Assembly (NCBI GenBank): GCA_029240015.1
Contig: JARBTU010000048.1
Location: 1-9,341, forward strand
Length of the DNA: 9,341 nt
Direction: 5' to 3'
DNA from: Oscillospiraceae bacterium
GTDB taxonomy: Bacteria > Bacillota > Clostridia > Oscillospirales > Ruminococcaceae
The notes under the pieces were generated by a model, which was given only the letters and a program-made list of their open reading frames with translations, did no database searches and had not been told where the DNA came from. This document shows, piece by piece, positions 1 through 6,932 of this stretch. Within the stretch, counting starts at the first letter, position 1; each line of letters starts with the position of its first letter. Both the position numbers and the translations under genes were made by a program.

Positions 1-1
1 T

Positions 2-1765
2 CTTCCTTTCAACGCCTCATGGATTGCCATTTTACTTTGCGGAATCCCCATCCTCAAAGGTGCAATTGTTGGATTGGTAACCGAGTTTGATATCAAAGCG
101 GACGTGCTTGTATCAATCGCATTGGTCGCCTCAGTCATCATTGGAGAGATCTTTGCCGCTGGGGAAATTGCGTTTATTATGGCAATCGGAGCTTATTTGG
201 AAGAAAGAACTGTTGCAAAAGCGCGTGCTGGAATCGAAAATCTGGTAAACCTTACCCCTACCACTGCAAGAGTCATACATAACGGAGAAGAAGTCATTGT
301 CCCTGCCGAACAAGTTAAATTGGGGGATACGTTGCGTGTATTAGCAGGCGAAACCATTGCTGTTGACGGGACGATTATCAATGGGCAAACTTCCATTGAC
401 CAATCTGTGATGACAGGTGAGTCTCTTCCTGTGGATAAAGGGGTTGGAGATGATGTTTCAAGCGGAACCGTGAACCAATTCGGGACTTTTGAGATGGTCG
501 CACAAAAGGTGGGTGAAGACAGCTCTATTCAAAGAATGGTTCGCCTCGTTGAATCCGCCGATGCAGGGAAAGCAAAAATTGTCGGCATCGCTGACAGATG
601 GGCGACATGGATTGTTGTGGTTGCGCTTGTAGCGGCGGTTGGTACTTGGCTTATTACTGGGGAAATAATTCGGTCGGTTACCATTCTGGTTGTATTTTGC
701 CCTTGTGCACTGGTGCTTGCAACACCAACTGCTATCATGGCCGGAATCGGAAATGCCACAAAATACGGCATTCTGGTTCGAGAGGGTGACGCTTTGGAAC
801 GCCTTTCAAAAGTAAAGCGAATTGCCTTTGACAAAACCGGCACCCTTACTTATGGTAAACCGACAGTCGTACGAGTGGAAAGTTGCTCCTCGGACATACC
901 TCAAGAGGTGCTGCTTGATATTGCTGCATCAGCAGAGCTTCAATCAGAACATCCGCTGGGGAAAGCTATTGTCTCTTATTATAAACAAAAAAACGGTGCA
1001 ACACCTAAGCAGCCTAAAGAATTCAAATTGCTTCCGGGCCGCGGTGTTTCTTGTGTAATCGGTGGGAACCGAGTATTCGCAGGAAATGAATCATTGATTT
1101 TGGAACAAGAAATCACCTTATCAAAGGAGATTAAGCAGTCAGCGGAAGAAGCCAGAATAGATGGATGCACGGTAATTTATGTCGCACTTGGCCAAAAATC
1201 AATCGGATGGGTTGCCTTATCAGATACCTTACGTCCCGATGCGGCACAAACGGTTAAGGTCATCCAGCAAACGGGAATCAAGACTGTTCTCCTTACGGGA
1301 GACGCTCCTCAAGCCGCAAAACACATGGCACAAAGTGCGGGAATCAGCGATGTGAAATATGAGTGCTTACCTGAAGACAAACTATCCTCCATTAAAGACT
1401 ATCAGAAAAAAGGCGAGCTAATCTGCATGGTAGGGGACGGCATCAATGATGCGCCCGCATTAAAAGCCGCCCATGTAGGAATTGCTATGGGCGGAATCGG
1501 AAGTGACATTGCAATCGATTCTGCCGACATTGCTCTTGTTGGAGATGACATTAAAGAAATCCCTCACCTTTTACAACTTTCTAAGAAAACCATGCGTACC
1601 ATAAATATTAACCTAACAGCTTCCATGGCACTTAATTTTATTGCCATAGGGCTTGCTATTACAGGCATTCTAAACCCTGTTGTCGGCGCACTGGTACACA
1701 ATGTCGGATCAGTTGCTGTTATTATAAACTCTTCGTTACTGTTAAAATGGAGAGAAACGAAATAA
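2..1765 (+). CDS. P1B-type heavy-metal translocating ATPase, 5' truncated by window edge
   Basis: This is a membrane pump that uses ATP to export a transition-metal ion. The reading frame is open from base 2, so the first in-frame start-like codon (TTG at 74) is internal and the true N-terminus is off the window. Seen in order: a hydrophobic segment ending near base 75; a helical pair covering roughly 95-200; the actuator-domain TGES motif (413-424); the metal-site CPC motif in the membrane (698-706); the phosphorylated Asp of DKTGT (Asp codon 830-832); the P1B-specific HP dipeptide (950-955); the hinge motif GDGINDAP (1433-1456); and two C-terminal helices. The last helix carries H-N-V-G-S (His codon 1697), which matches neither the YN/MxxSS pattern of copper pumps nor the DxG of CadA/ZntA zinc-cadmium pumps, so the metal is left open. 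No N-terminal metal-binding domain can be assessed. A hairpin terminator follows directly. Confidence 0.93.
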   Translation, partial: LPFNASWIAILLCGIPILKGAIVGLVTEFDIKADVLVSIALVASVIIGEIFAAGEIAFIMAIGAYLEERTVAKARAGIENLVNLTPTTARVIHNGEEVIVPAEQVKLGDTLRVLAGETIAVDGTIINGQTSIDQSVMTGESLPVDKGVGDDVSSGTVNQFGTFEMVAQKVGEDSSIQRMVRLVESADAGKAKIVGIADRWATWIVVVALVAAVGTWLITGEIIRSVTILVVFCPCALVLATPTAIMAGIGNATKYGILVREGDALERLSKVKRIAFDKTGTLTYGKPTVVRVESCSSDIPQEVLLDIAASAELQSEHPLGKAIVSYYKQKNGATPKQPKEFKLLPGRGVSCVIGGNRVFAGNESLILEQEITLSKEIKQSAEEARIDGCTVIYVALGQKSIGWVALSDTLRPDAAQTVKVIQQTGIKTVLLTGDAPQAAKHMAQSAGISDVKYECLPEDKLSSIKDYQKKGELICMVGDGINDAPALKAAHVGIAMGGIGSDIAIDSADIALVGDDIKEIPHLLQLSKKTMRTININLTASMALNFIAIGLAITGILNPVVGALVHNVGSVAVIINSSLLLKWRETK

Positions 1766-1801
1766 AAACACAGTGCATTAGCCGCATATAAGCCAAAACT
1801 G

Positions 1802-1853
1802 ACAATAAAACCACAGCTCCGGTACCTTAGTGCCGGAGCTGTGGTTTTATTGT
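1802..1853. terminator. Bidirectional intrinsic terminator between convergent genes
   Basis: The left arm, 1802-1822, is the exact reverse complement of the right arm, 1833-1853. The pairing extends by one G-U and one A-U pair to leave a six-base loop at 1825-1830. The stem has a GC-rich core (CCACAGCTCCGG) flanked by A-rich bases on the left and T-rich bases on the right (GGTTTTATTGTTTT), so it has the form of a Rho-independent terminator read from either strand. It lies between the stop of the metal ATPase (1765) and the stop of the minus-strand surface-protein gene (1885), where a shared terminator for both transcripts is expected. Nothing else is evident in the 119-base intergenic stretch. 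Confidence 0.9.
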
Positions 1854-1884
1854 TTTCCTATATTACATCATCAATAATACAGTA

Positions 1885-3159
1885 TTATTCTTTGTGTCGA
1901 GGTCTATAATATTTTAGATAGAAAATGATAGCGGCAGATATGACTAAAGCAATTACAACAGCCAAAATAAATATGAAAACAGCATTATTATTGGCTGAAA
2001 TTTCTTTGGTTGAAGTTTTCATATCCCCCACTTGTTTCGATGCTTGAATGAAGTCGGATTGGCTTTCGATTAAATTGCTTCCAACACCCTCCATGTTTGA
2101 ACTTCCTCCAGATAAAGAGCCATCGCTCTGTACTATATTTGAGGTCAAACCTTGTTCATTTGAAGTGATCCCATTGGAACCGGTATTTCTGTGTTTATCG
2201 GAAGATGTAGAGGTTTCTCCATGTATATTATTATTTGATTGATTAGCTCCTAATGCGCTTGCATTTGAAGTCGAGCCGCGAGAAGAATCCCCCCCAGCAG
2301 ATGTACTGCTTGAAGATTTTTTCGATACAGCGATGGTAATTTTATCTGTATCGGTCGGTGCACCCCCCGCATACTCAGCAAATGCCGAATCAATGATAAT
2401 CTGTGTTCCGTTTGAAACAGGAATATCCCTCAACAGCTTATAATGAGTATTTCCCACACGATAAGTAACCTTTGCCCAATAGTTTTCCTGGAGCGCCTCC
2501 ATCTTCACGGACGATACGTTTGAAGGTACTGTCAACGTATAATTTTTGATTGATGAATCAAATTTTGGAGAAATCGTTCCATATTTTGAGTCTATCAGCA
2601 CGTTGGTAATCTTAGCCGACTGGTTTGACCAGTCACAGCCAATGTCTGCTCCCAACTGACAAGTGTATTGCCACCTTATTATGTCCCCGTCTTCCACAGG
2701 AAACTCAGAGGCACTCATGTTGATAAACCAGTTGTTCAGTGTGACCATCCAACCGCTTCCCGAGCCTGCGTCAAACTCTCCAAAAGTAGCAATACTTTTT
2801 TGCCCCACTTTAAAATTTTGAATGCAGGACAAATAAAACGAGCTGTCAGGGCTTCCTGTATATGCGTATTCAATACTCTTCATATCCAGCAGGCGCAGCG
2901 TAACGGAAGCAATGTTCTCTCCGTCATAAAACGGTACTTTGGTTGGTGCAATAATCTCCCCCAGCTTTGTAGGGAAGTCAACAGAACCTTCATTCAGCTC
3001 GTCCTGCAAACGTACGCCATTATCCACAAAACCAATTGTTACGTATCCATCCGGTAAGGACTGGGCAAAGGCTGTTGTGGTAAATGTAACAAGCAGAACA
3101 GCAAATATGATTATGGCTGTTAATGGTTTCCAACTATTTTTTTTATATTTAATATTCAT
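1885..3159 (-). CDS. Secreted DUF4430 / cadherin-like protein with C-terminal membrane anchor
   Basis: A 424-residue exported protein, last gene of the minus-strand operon. Residues 1-32 form a signal peptide with a hydrophobic core and a likely cleavage after Ala-Phe-Ala (A32). Residues about 43-175 fit the DUF4430 (transcobalamin C-terminal-like) fold: a strand-rich region, then GSGSGWMVTLNN (132-143), then an acidic VEDGD turn and IRWQYTCQLG (161-170). Residues about 183-279 resemble the bacterial cadherin-like beta-sandwich (GTISPKF...YTLTVPS). Residues 281-392 are a Ser/Asn/Gly-rich linker, residues 393-415 a membrane helix, and the tail is basic. The start is supported by AAAGGTG five bases upstream. 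In animal B12 carriers the DUF4430-like domain closes over the cofactor, so with the ECF importer just upstream a capture or docking role is inferred. Ligand unknown. Confidence 0.85.
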   Translation of the reverse strand: MNIKYKKNSWKPLTAIIIFAVLLVTFTTTAFAQSLPDGYVTIGFVDNGVRLQDELNEGSVDFPTKLGEIIAPTKVPFYDGENIASVTLRLLDMKSIEYAYTGSPDSSFYLSCIQNFKVGQKSIATFGEFDAGSGSGWMVTLNNWFINMSASEFPVEDGDIIRWQYTCQLGADIGCDWSNQSAKITNVLIDSKYGTISPKFDSSIKNYTLTVPSNVSSVKMEALQENYWAKVTYRVGNTHYKLLRDIPVSNGTQIIIDSAFAEYAGGAPTDTDKITIAVSKKSSSSTSAGGDSSRGSTSNASALGANQSNNNIHGETSTSSDKHRNTGSNGITSNEQGLTSNIVQSDGSLSGGSSNMEGVGSNLIESQSDFIQASKQVGDMKTSTKEISANNNAVFIFILAVVIALVISAAIIFYLKYYRPRHKE

Positions 3160-3177
3160 TTTGACACCTTTTTCAGG

Positions 3178-3855
3178 TCATAGACCATATTTTATTTTAA
3201 CACGAAGGAGCTTTTCTCCAATCGGTTTCGCAAGGATAAACAAGAAAATTACGTTAGATACGGCGTAGATGATTATAACAGGAACCGCGGAAATCATAAC
3301 CTGTGCATATGCTCCTGTACTAAAGCCTCCATCTTTCCATAGCACCGTCCAAATATCCATGAAAAGAGAAAACAAAACCCCGGCCAAAACTCCGTAAGCA
3401 CATAGCCAAAATCGACTTTTTATAAGTTTTTGTGCCAAAAGACCCGCAAAAAATCCAAGGAATCCCCAAATAAACATCTGAAATGGAGTCCATGGACCTT
3501 GTCCAAAATAGATATCGGAAATAATAGCAGAAAGAGACCCTGTTAAAAAACCTGCTTCTGCCCCCATGTAAAGCGCTGTAATTACTACAATGGCCGTAAC
3601 AGGTTTAAAAAAAGGAATAGGATAAAACAAAAATCTTCCTGCCACCGAAAGCGCTATCATCACAGCAATGACCACCATTTTTTTGGTGTTTCCTTGTTTT
3701 TTTTCGAAGCTTAAGAAGAAAGGAACACAAGAAAGCACTGCAATGACAAGTGATATAAAAACAAATCTCCTGCCTTCAAATAACATGGTTCCTGTTGCAA
3801 TCACGAGAGGAATGACCAACAGTAAAACTATATAGATTGATATTTTCTTAAACAT
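3178..3855 (-). CDS. ECF transporter S (substrate-binding) component, possibly corrinoid-type
   Basis: A 225-residue, very hydrophobic membrane protein without ATPase motifs, encoded directly after the A and T components of an ECF transporter. That position and the fold make it the substrate-specific S subunit. Two N-terminal hydrophobic segments (about 5-25 and 30-48) and a basic loop (51-59) precede a core of about six helices (59-210). A conserved-looking stretch, F-G-Q-G-P-W-T-P-F-Q-M-F-x-W-G (117-131; bases 3463-3507), resembles S components of the cobalamin/queuosine-like group rather than the riboflavin, biotin or thiamine families; this placement is from memory of family patterns and needs a profile search. 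The gene overlaps the A-component stop by eight bases, with GAGG six bases before the ATG. A corrinoid substrate is inferred from the DUF4430 and toroid neighbours; another large cofactor remains possible. Confidence 0.82.
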   Translation of the reverse strand: MFKKISIYIVLLLVIPLVIATGTMLFEGRRFVFISLVIAVLSCVPFFLSFEKKQGNTKKMVVIAVMIALSVAGRFLFYPIPFFKPVTAIVVITALYMGAEAGFLTGSLSAIISDIYFGQGPWTPFQMFIWGFLGFFAGLLAQKLIKSRFWLCAYGVLAGVLFSLFMDIWTVLWKDGGFSTGAYAQVMISAVPVIIIYAVSNVIFLFILAKPIGEKLLRVKIKYGL

Positions 3856-5527
3856 GATGAACCTCGTTTTTTAAACACAGTGAAACAACATCTTCACAGG
3901 TTACAGCTTTAGGATAAAGTTGTCTGGCAATCCGATTGGCGGCAGTTGTATAAAAATTATTCTGTGCAAAAAATTCCCGCGGAATATCTTCTGACATGAT
4001 TTCCCCGTCAAAAAACAAGGCGCAGCGGTCGGCACACTCACATGCAAATTCCACATCATGGGTTACTATAATGATCGTCATTCCCTGTGATTTTAAATCC
4101 TGCAAAATACCTTTAAGCGTTTCTTTCGCAAAGGCGTCAATCCCTTTTGTCGGTTCGTCTAAAAGAAGTATTTTGGGTTTTAGTAATAACATTTTTGCCA
4201 GTGCACATTTTTGCTGCTCTCCACCAGACAAATCGTAAGGATGTTTGTCTAACAAATCATGAATAGAAAGCTGTTCGGTTACCTCTTCAATCTCTTGCTT
4301 TTGCTGCTGGGAGTCATATTGCATCACTTTGCTAATCTCCGTAAAATCATCCCGTACTGTATTCTTTAAAAAGACTGTCTGCGGATTTTGGGGCAACAGT
4401 GCGATATTGTGATGATAGAGCTCATTGTTGTTATAATCTTTTATTTTCTTTCCGTTGATGATAATCTTTCCCCGATATGCTTTGTTAAGCCCTGACAATA
4501 CATTTAACGTTGTGGTCTTCCCTGTTCCGTTTCCTCCCAAAATACAATAAGTTTCCTGCTTATGGACACAAAAACTCACCCCTCGTATCACATCGGGCAA
4601 GTCCCGTTCATATCGGAACCACACGTTGTGCAACTCTACCGCAATCTCAGAATTAGGAGAAAAGGGGGATGCCTCCATTTCAAAAATATCGTTGCTGTAA
4701 TTTTGGGCTAAAAAGTTTCTTCCTTCTTTTACTGTTAAAGGGCAACCTTCTGTCTTTCCCAAAGAACTGAATATTTTTACAGCACTGGGAAGTCCCTTTA
4801 GCATCGGATGACTTGTGTTAAGTGATTGCAGGATACCGCTGATTTCTCGAGGTTCGTCATAAGCAATAATTTTTGCATTCTCCATTACCAGCACTTTATC
4901 CGCAATCGGGAACACTTCTTCCAAGCGATGTTCCACCAATATAATCGTAAGCCCGAGCTCTTTGTTCAATTTTTGAAGTGTAGCAATAAAGTCTGCCGCA
5001 GCTATAGGATCAAGCTGAGAGGTCGGTTCATCCAGTATAAGAACTTTGGGTTGCATAACCATGACAGACGCCAAATTCAAAAGCTGTTTTTGACCCCCGG
5101 ACAACTCACTGGTTGCTTTTCGGAACCATTCCTGTATACCGAAAAAGCTTGCCATTTCACCCACACGGCGGCGAATGACCGATGTTGGAAGACCCATGTT
5201 TTCCAATCCGAAAGCGAGTTCGTGCCATACTTTATCCGTCACCACCTGATTCTCCGGATTCTGTACGACATACCCGATTTCACAGGCCGCGGTGTGTTCC
5301 GTAATTTCTGACAATTCTGTTTCATTATAATAAATGTGCCCGCTTTTCTCTCCATGAGGAGACATTTCTCTTTTAAGCATTTTTAGAAGGGTGGTCTTTC
5401 CACAGCCCGACTGGCCGCACACCACCACAAAATCTCCGCTTTCAATGGTAATCGAAAGGCTATCCAACGCTTTTAGAGCATTTGTGGGATAGGTAAAGCT
5501 TAAATTTTCGAGACGAAATATTTCCAT
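3848..5527 (-). CDS. ECF transporter A component, fused double ATPase
   Basis: A 559-residue cytoplasmic ATPase with two complete ABC domains in one chain, which powers the ECF importer. Domain 1: Walker A GQSGCGKT (38-45), Q-loop Gln89, signature LSGGQ (142-146), Walker B LILDEP (163-168) and switch His200. Domain 2 begins near residue 295: Walker A GGNGTGKT (331-338), Q-loop Gln380, signature LSGGE (433-437), Walker B LLLDEP (454-459) and switch His490. All catalytic elements are intact in both halves. Many Firmicutes encode EcfA1 and EcfA2 as separate genes beside ecfT in a shared module; a fused ATPase linked to its own T and S genes suggests a dedicated transporter. The start ATG at 5527 has AAGGAG at a spacing of eight bases, inside the end of the T gene, giving a 28-base overlap. 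Confidence 0.95.
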   Translation of the reverse strand: MEIFRLENLSFTYPTNALKALDSLSITIESGDFVVVCGQSGCGKTTLLKMLKREMSPHGEKSGHIYYNETELSEITEHTAACEIGYVVQNPENQVVTDKVWHELAFGLENMGLPTSVIRRRVGEMASFFGIQEWFRKATSELSGGQKQLLNLASVMVMQPKVLILDEPTSQLDPIAAADFIATLQKLNKELGLTIILVEHRLEEVFPIADKVLVMENAKIIAYDEPREISGILQSLNTSHPMLKGLPSAVKIFSSLGKTEGCPLTVKEGRNFLAQNYSNDIFEMEASPFSPNSEIAVELHNVWFRYERDLPDVIRGVSFCVHKQETYCILGGNGTGKTTTLNVLSGLNKAYRGKIIINGKKIKDYNNNELYHHNIALLPQNPQTVFLKNTVRDDFTEISKVMQYDSQQQKQEIEEVTEQLSIHDLLDKHPYDLSGGEQQKCALAKMLLLKPKILLLDEPTKGIDAFAKETLKGILQDLKSQGMTIIIVTHDVEFACECADRCALFFDGEIMSEDIPREFFAQNNFYTTAANRIARQLYPKAVTCEDVVSLCLKNEVHHV

Positions 5528-6381
5528 TTCATATTCTCCTTGACTTCAATTAAAAACGGCAGAAAGCAAAGCACGCCAAACGCAACATACACCACTACAG
5601 AAAAAGGTGTAAAGCTCATATGGGTTATCTTTGGGTAAAACAAAAATGCTGTGGAACCAAGCCCTGTCCCCGTCAATACTATTGCTGTCAGCAAGATAGT
5701 AAGACTCAGCAACACCGCGTCACGTGCGGTAAAACGGAACAGCGAAAAATGGCTCCTGCCTTTAAGACCGTATCCTCGCGCTTTCATTGCATCGCTTGTT
5801 TCCACAGCATTCTCCAAAGACCAGGTCACCATTACAGAGAACACGCGCATGCCGCTTCGCACCTTATCCACTCGGCTCTTACTGCTATAAAGCCCCATCG
5901 CTTTCCCTGCGACGGATACTTTTTTCATCTGTATTTTGAAAAGCGGAATAAAGCGCAATGCCATAGAAAGAATGAGCGAAATTTTTGGAACTGCTTTTCC
6001 GAACAGATAGATAAATTTATCGCTGGTCATGATGATGTTGTAGCACTTGCACCAATACATGACGGCAACCAGCATGACAGCAATATCTATCCCGTATAAT
6101 ATTGCTTCCAAGGTTACGGGATTTCCATTCAAAAAGAACAGTGGAGTCATTCCGTTATGTGAAAAAAGCGGATTGACCACGGCAATCATTAAAAACAAAG
6201 GAACATAGAATGCAAGGTTACGAAAAAACTGATTCCCACGTTCCAAAACCGTACAAAAACAAATTCCACCAAGGAGTGCTTCTGCAAGCAGGACAGGATG
6301 GGCAGTAAACATAACCATCACCGTTACACTAAGAAAATAGCATAGCAATACCACAGGATGATAGGATGAAAATATTTTCAT
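5500..6381 (-). CDS. ECF transporter T component (CbiQ/EcfT family)
   Basis: A 293-residue integral membrane protein that couples the ATPase to the S component. Hydrophobic segments occupy the first ~110 residues and two more lie at the C-terminal end (about 222-245 and 259-280), around a cytosolic coupling region (about 140-215). The second coupling motif, K-A-R-G-Y-G (200-205; Ala-Arg-Gly at 5773-5781), is intact. The usual first Arg-containing motif is replaced by V-A-G-K-A-M-G (157-163; 5893-5913). A longer reading from an ATG at 6402 is possible, but the ATG at 6381 is preferred: it overlaps the upstream stop as ATGA, it has GGGAGA at a good distance (6391-6396), and its N-terminus (MKIFSSYHPVV) matches how this family usually begins. 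Confidence 0.93.
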   Translation of the reverse strand: MKIFSSYHPVVLLCYFLSVTVMVMFTAHPVLLAEALLGGICFCTVLERGNQFFRNLAFYVPLFLMIAVVNPLFSHNGMTPLFFLNGNPVTLEAILYGIDIAVMLVAVMYWCKCYNIIMTSDKFIYLFGKAVPKISLILSMALRFIPLFKIQMKKVSVAGKAMGLYSSKSRVDKVRSGMRVFSVMVTWSLENAVETSDAMKARGYGLKGRSHFSLFRFTARDAVLLSLTILLTAIVLTGTGLGSTAFLFYPKITHMSFTPFSVVVYVAFGVLCFLPFLIEVKENMKWKYFVSKI

Positions 6382-6932
6382 GATGCTTTCTCTCCCATCC
6401 ATCGATTTCCGACATCCCGACCCAAATCACAGGTATAAACCCATTCAATAACGTCTCCGTCTTTTAAGGTGTATTTGGAACATCCATAGTTGGGGAACAC
6501 ACCGTTTACTTTATACGTCCATCCCGACAGCGGTCCGCAGGAGAATTCATATAAATGATTGATTCCCTTAATATATATACTGCCAAAACTGTTTGCGTTG
6601 GCACCCTGATATTCCATATGGATTTTGTTGTATCGTACCGAACGGTCCAAAATATCAAACACCGTATCCCCAGGACGAAGCACATATTCGGTTTTTGCCA
6701 GAATTACTCCATCGGTCGGAACAAACTCTTTTGACTGCAATTCCGACGACAAATCTTCATAATTTTCCAAAATAGTGTCGCACCGAATGCTGACAAAAAC
6801 GGTATCTGTTTCCGTTGTGATATCATCAATATGTGTAAGATAATATTCATCTACAGACTGAATATGCGTTCCATTGATAAGAACTGCAATTATCAAAACA
6901 ATCAGTCCGATAGCCAAAAAGTCTTTCTTCAT
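6378..6932 (-). CDS. Small membrane-tethered DUF4430 protein (transcobalamin beta-domain-like)
   Basis: A 184-residue protein with an N-terminal hydrophobic segment (residues 6-20). No clear signal-peptidase site follows, so it is probably a signal anchor that leaves the rest outside the cell. Residues about 44-178 fit DUF4430, the fold of the C-terminal domain of transcobalamin and intrinsic factor: strand-rich start (VFVSIRCD), RPGDTVFDIL (86-95), then GPLSGWTYKVNG (133-144; bases 6501-6536), LKDGDVIEWVYTCDLG (156-171). Cysteines at 132, 151 and 168 lie within this domain and could form a disulfide outside the cell. It sits between the toroid-protein gene, whose stop it overlaps as TAATG, and the ECF T gene, so the toroid and beta-type folds are translated next to each other. 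The start has GAGG seven bases upstream. A ligand-binding or docking role is inferred. Confidence 0.85.
   Translation of the reverse strand: MKKDFLAIGLIVLIIAVLINGTHIQSVDEYYLTHIDDITTETDTVFVSIRCDTILENYEDLSSELQSKEFVPTDGVILAKTEYVLRPGDTVFDILDRSVRYNKIHMEYQGANANSFGSIYIKGINHLYEFSCGPLSGWTYKVNGVFPNYGCSKYTLKDGDVIEWVYTCDLGRDVGNRWMGEKAS
6391..6396 (-). promoter_or_regulatory. Ribosome binding site that decides the T-component start
   Basis: The minus strand reads GGGAGA here, with the GGAG core about ten bases before the ATG at 6381. This favours 6381 over the in-frame ATG at 6402. The start overlaps the TGA stop of the upstream DUF4430 gene in an ATGA arrangement (6378-6381), which suggests translational coupling. 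Confidence 0.7.

Noticed and set aside
74..76. TTG as the start codon of the metal ATPase
   Set aside because: The frame is open to base 2 and codes for a typical membrane helix upstream of it; the TTG lies inside the conserved membrane region.
2..1765. Functional link between the metal ATPase and cobalt supply for cobalamin
   Set aside because: The gene is convergent and separated by a bidirectional terminator, its metal is unknown, and no cobalamin biosynthesis gene is present.
3160..3177. Separate promoter for the last DUF4430 gene (TTGACA-like bases near 3161)
   Set aside because: The TTGACA-like match is on the plus strand, pointing away from the gene, and the 18-base gap is filled by the ribosome binding site.
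2668..3268. Plus-strand open frames opposite the DUF4430, ECF and toroid genes
   Set aside because: They lie antisense to well-supported genes, have no recognisable domains and show compositions expected of shadow frames.
6382..6402. Longer T-component start at ATG 6402
   Set aside because: It adds seven residues (MDGRESI) that overlap the end of the DUF4430 gene; the ATG at 6381 has a better ribosome binding site and a classic ATGA junction.
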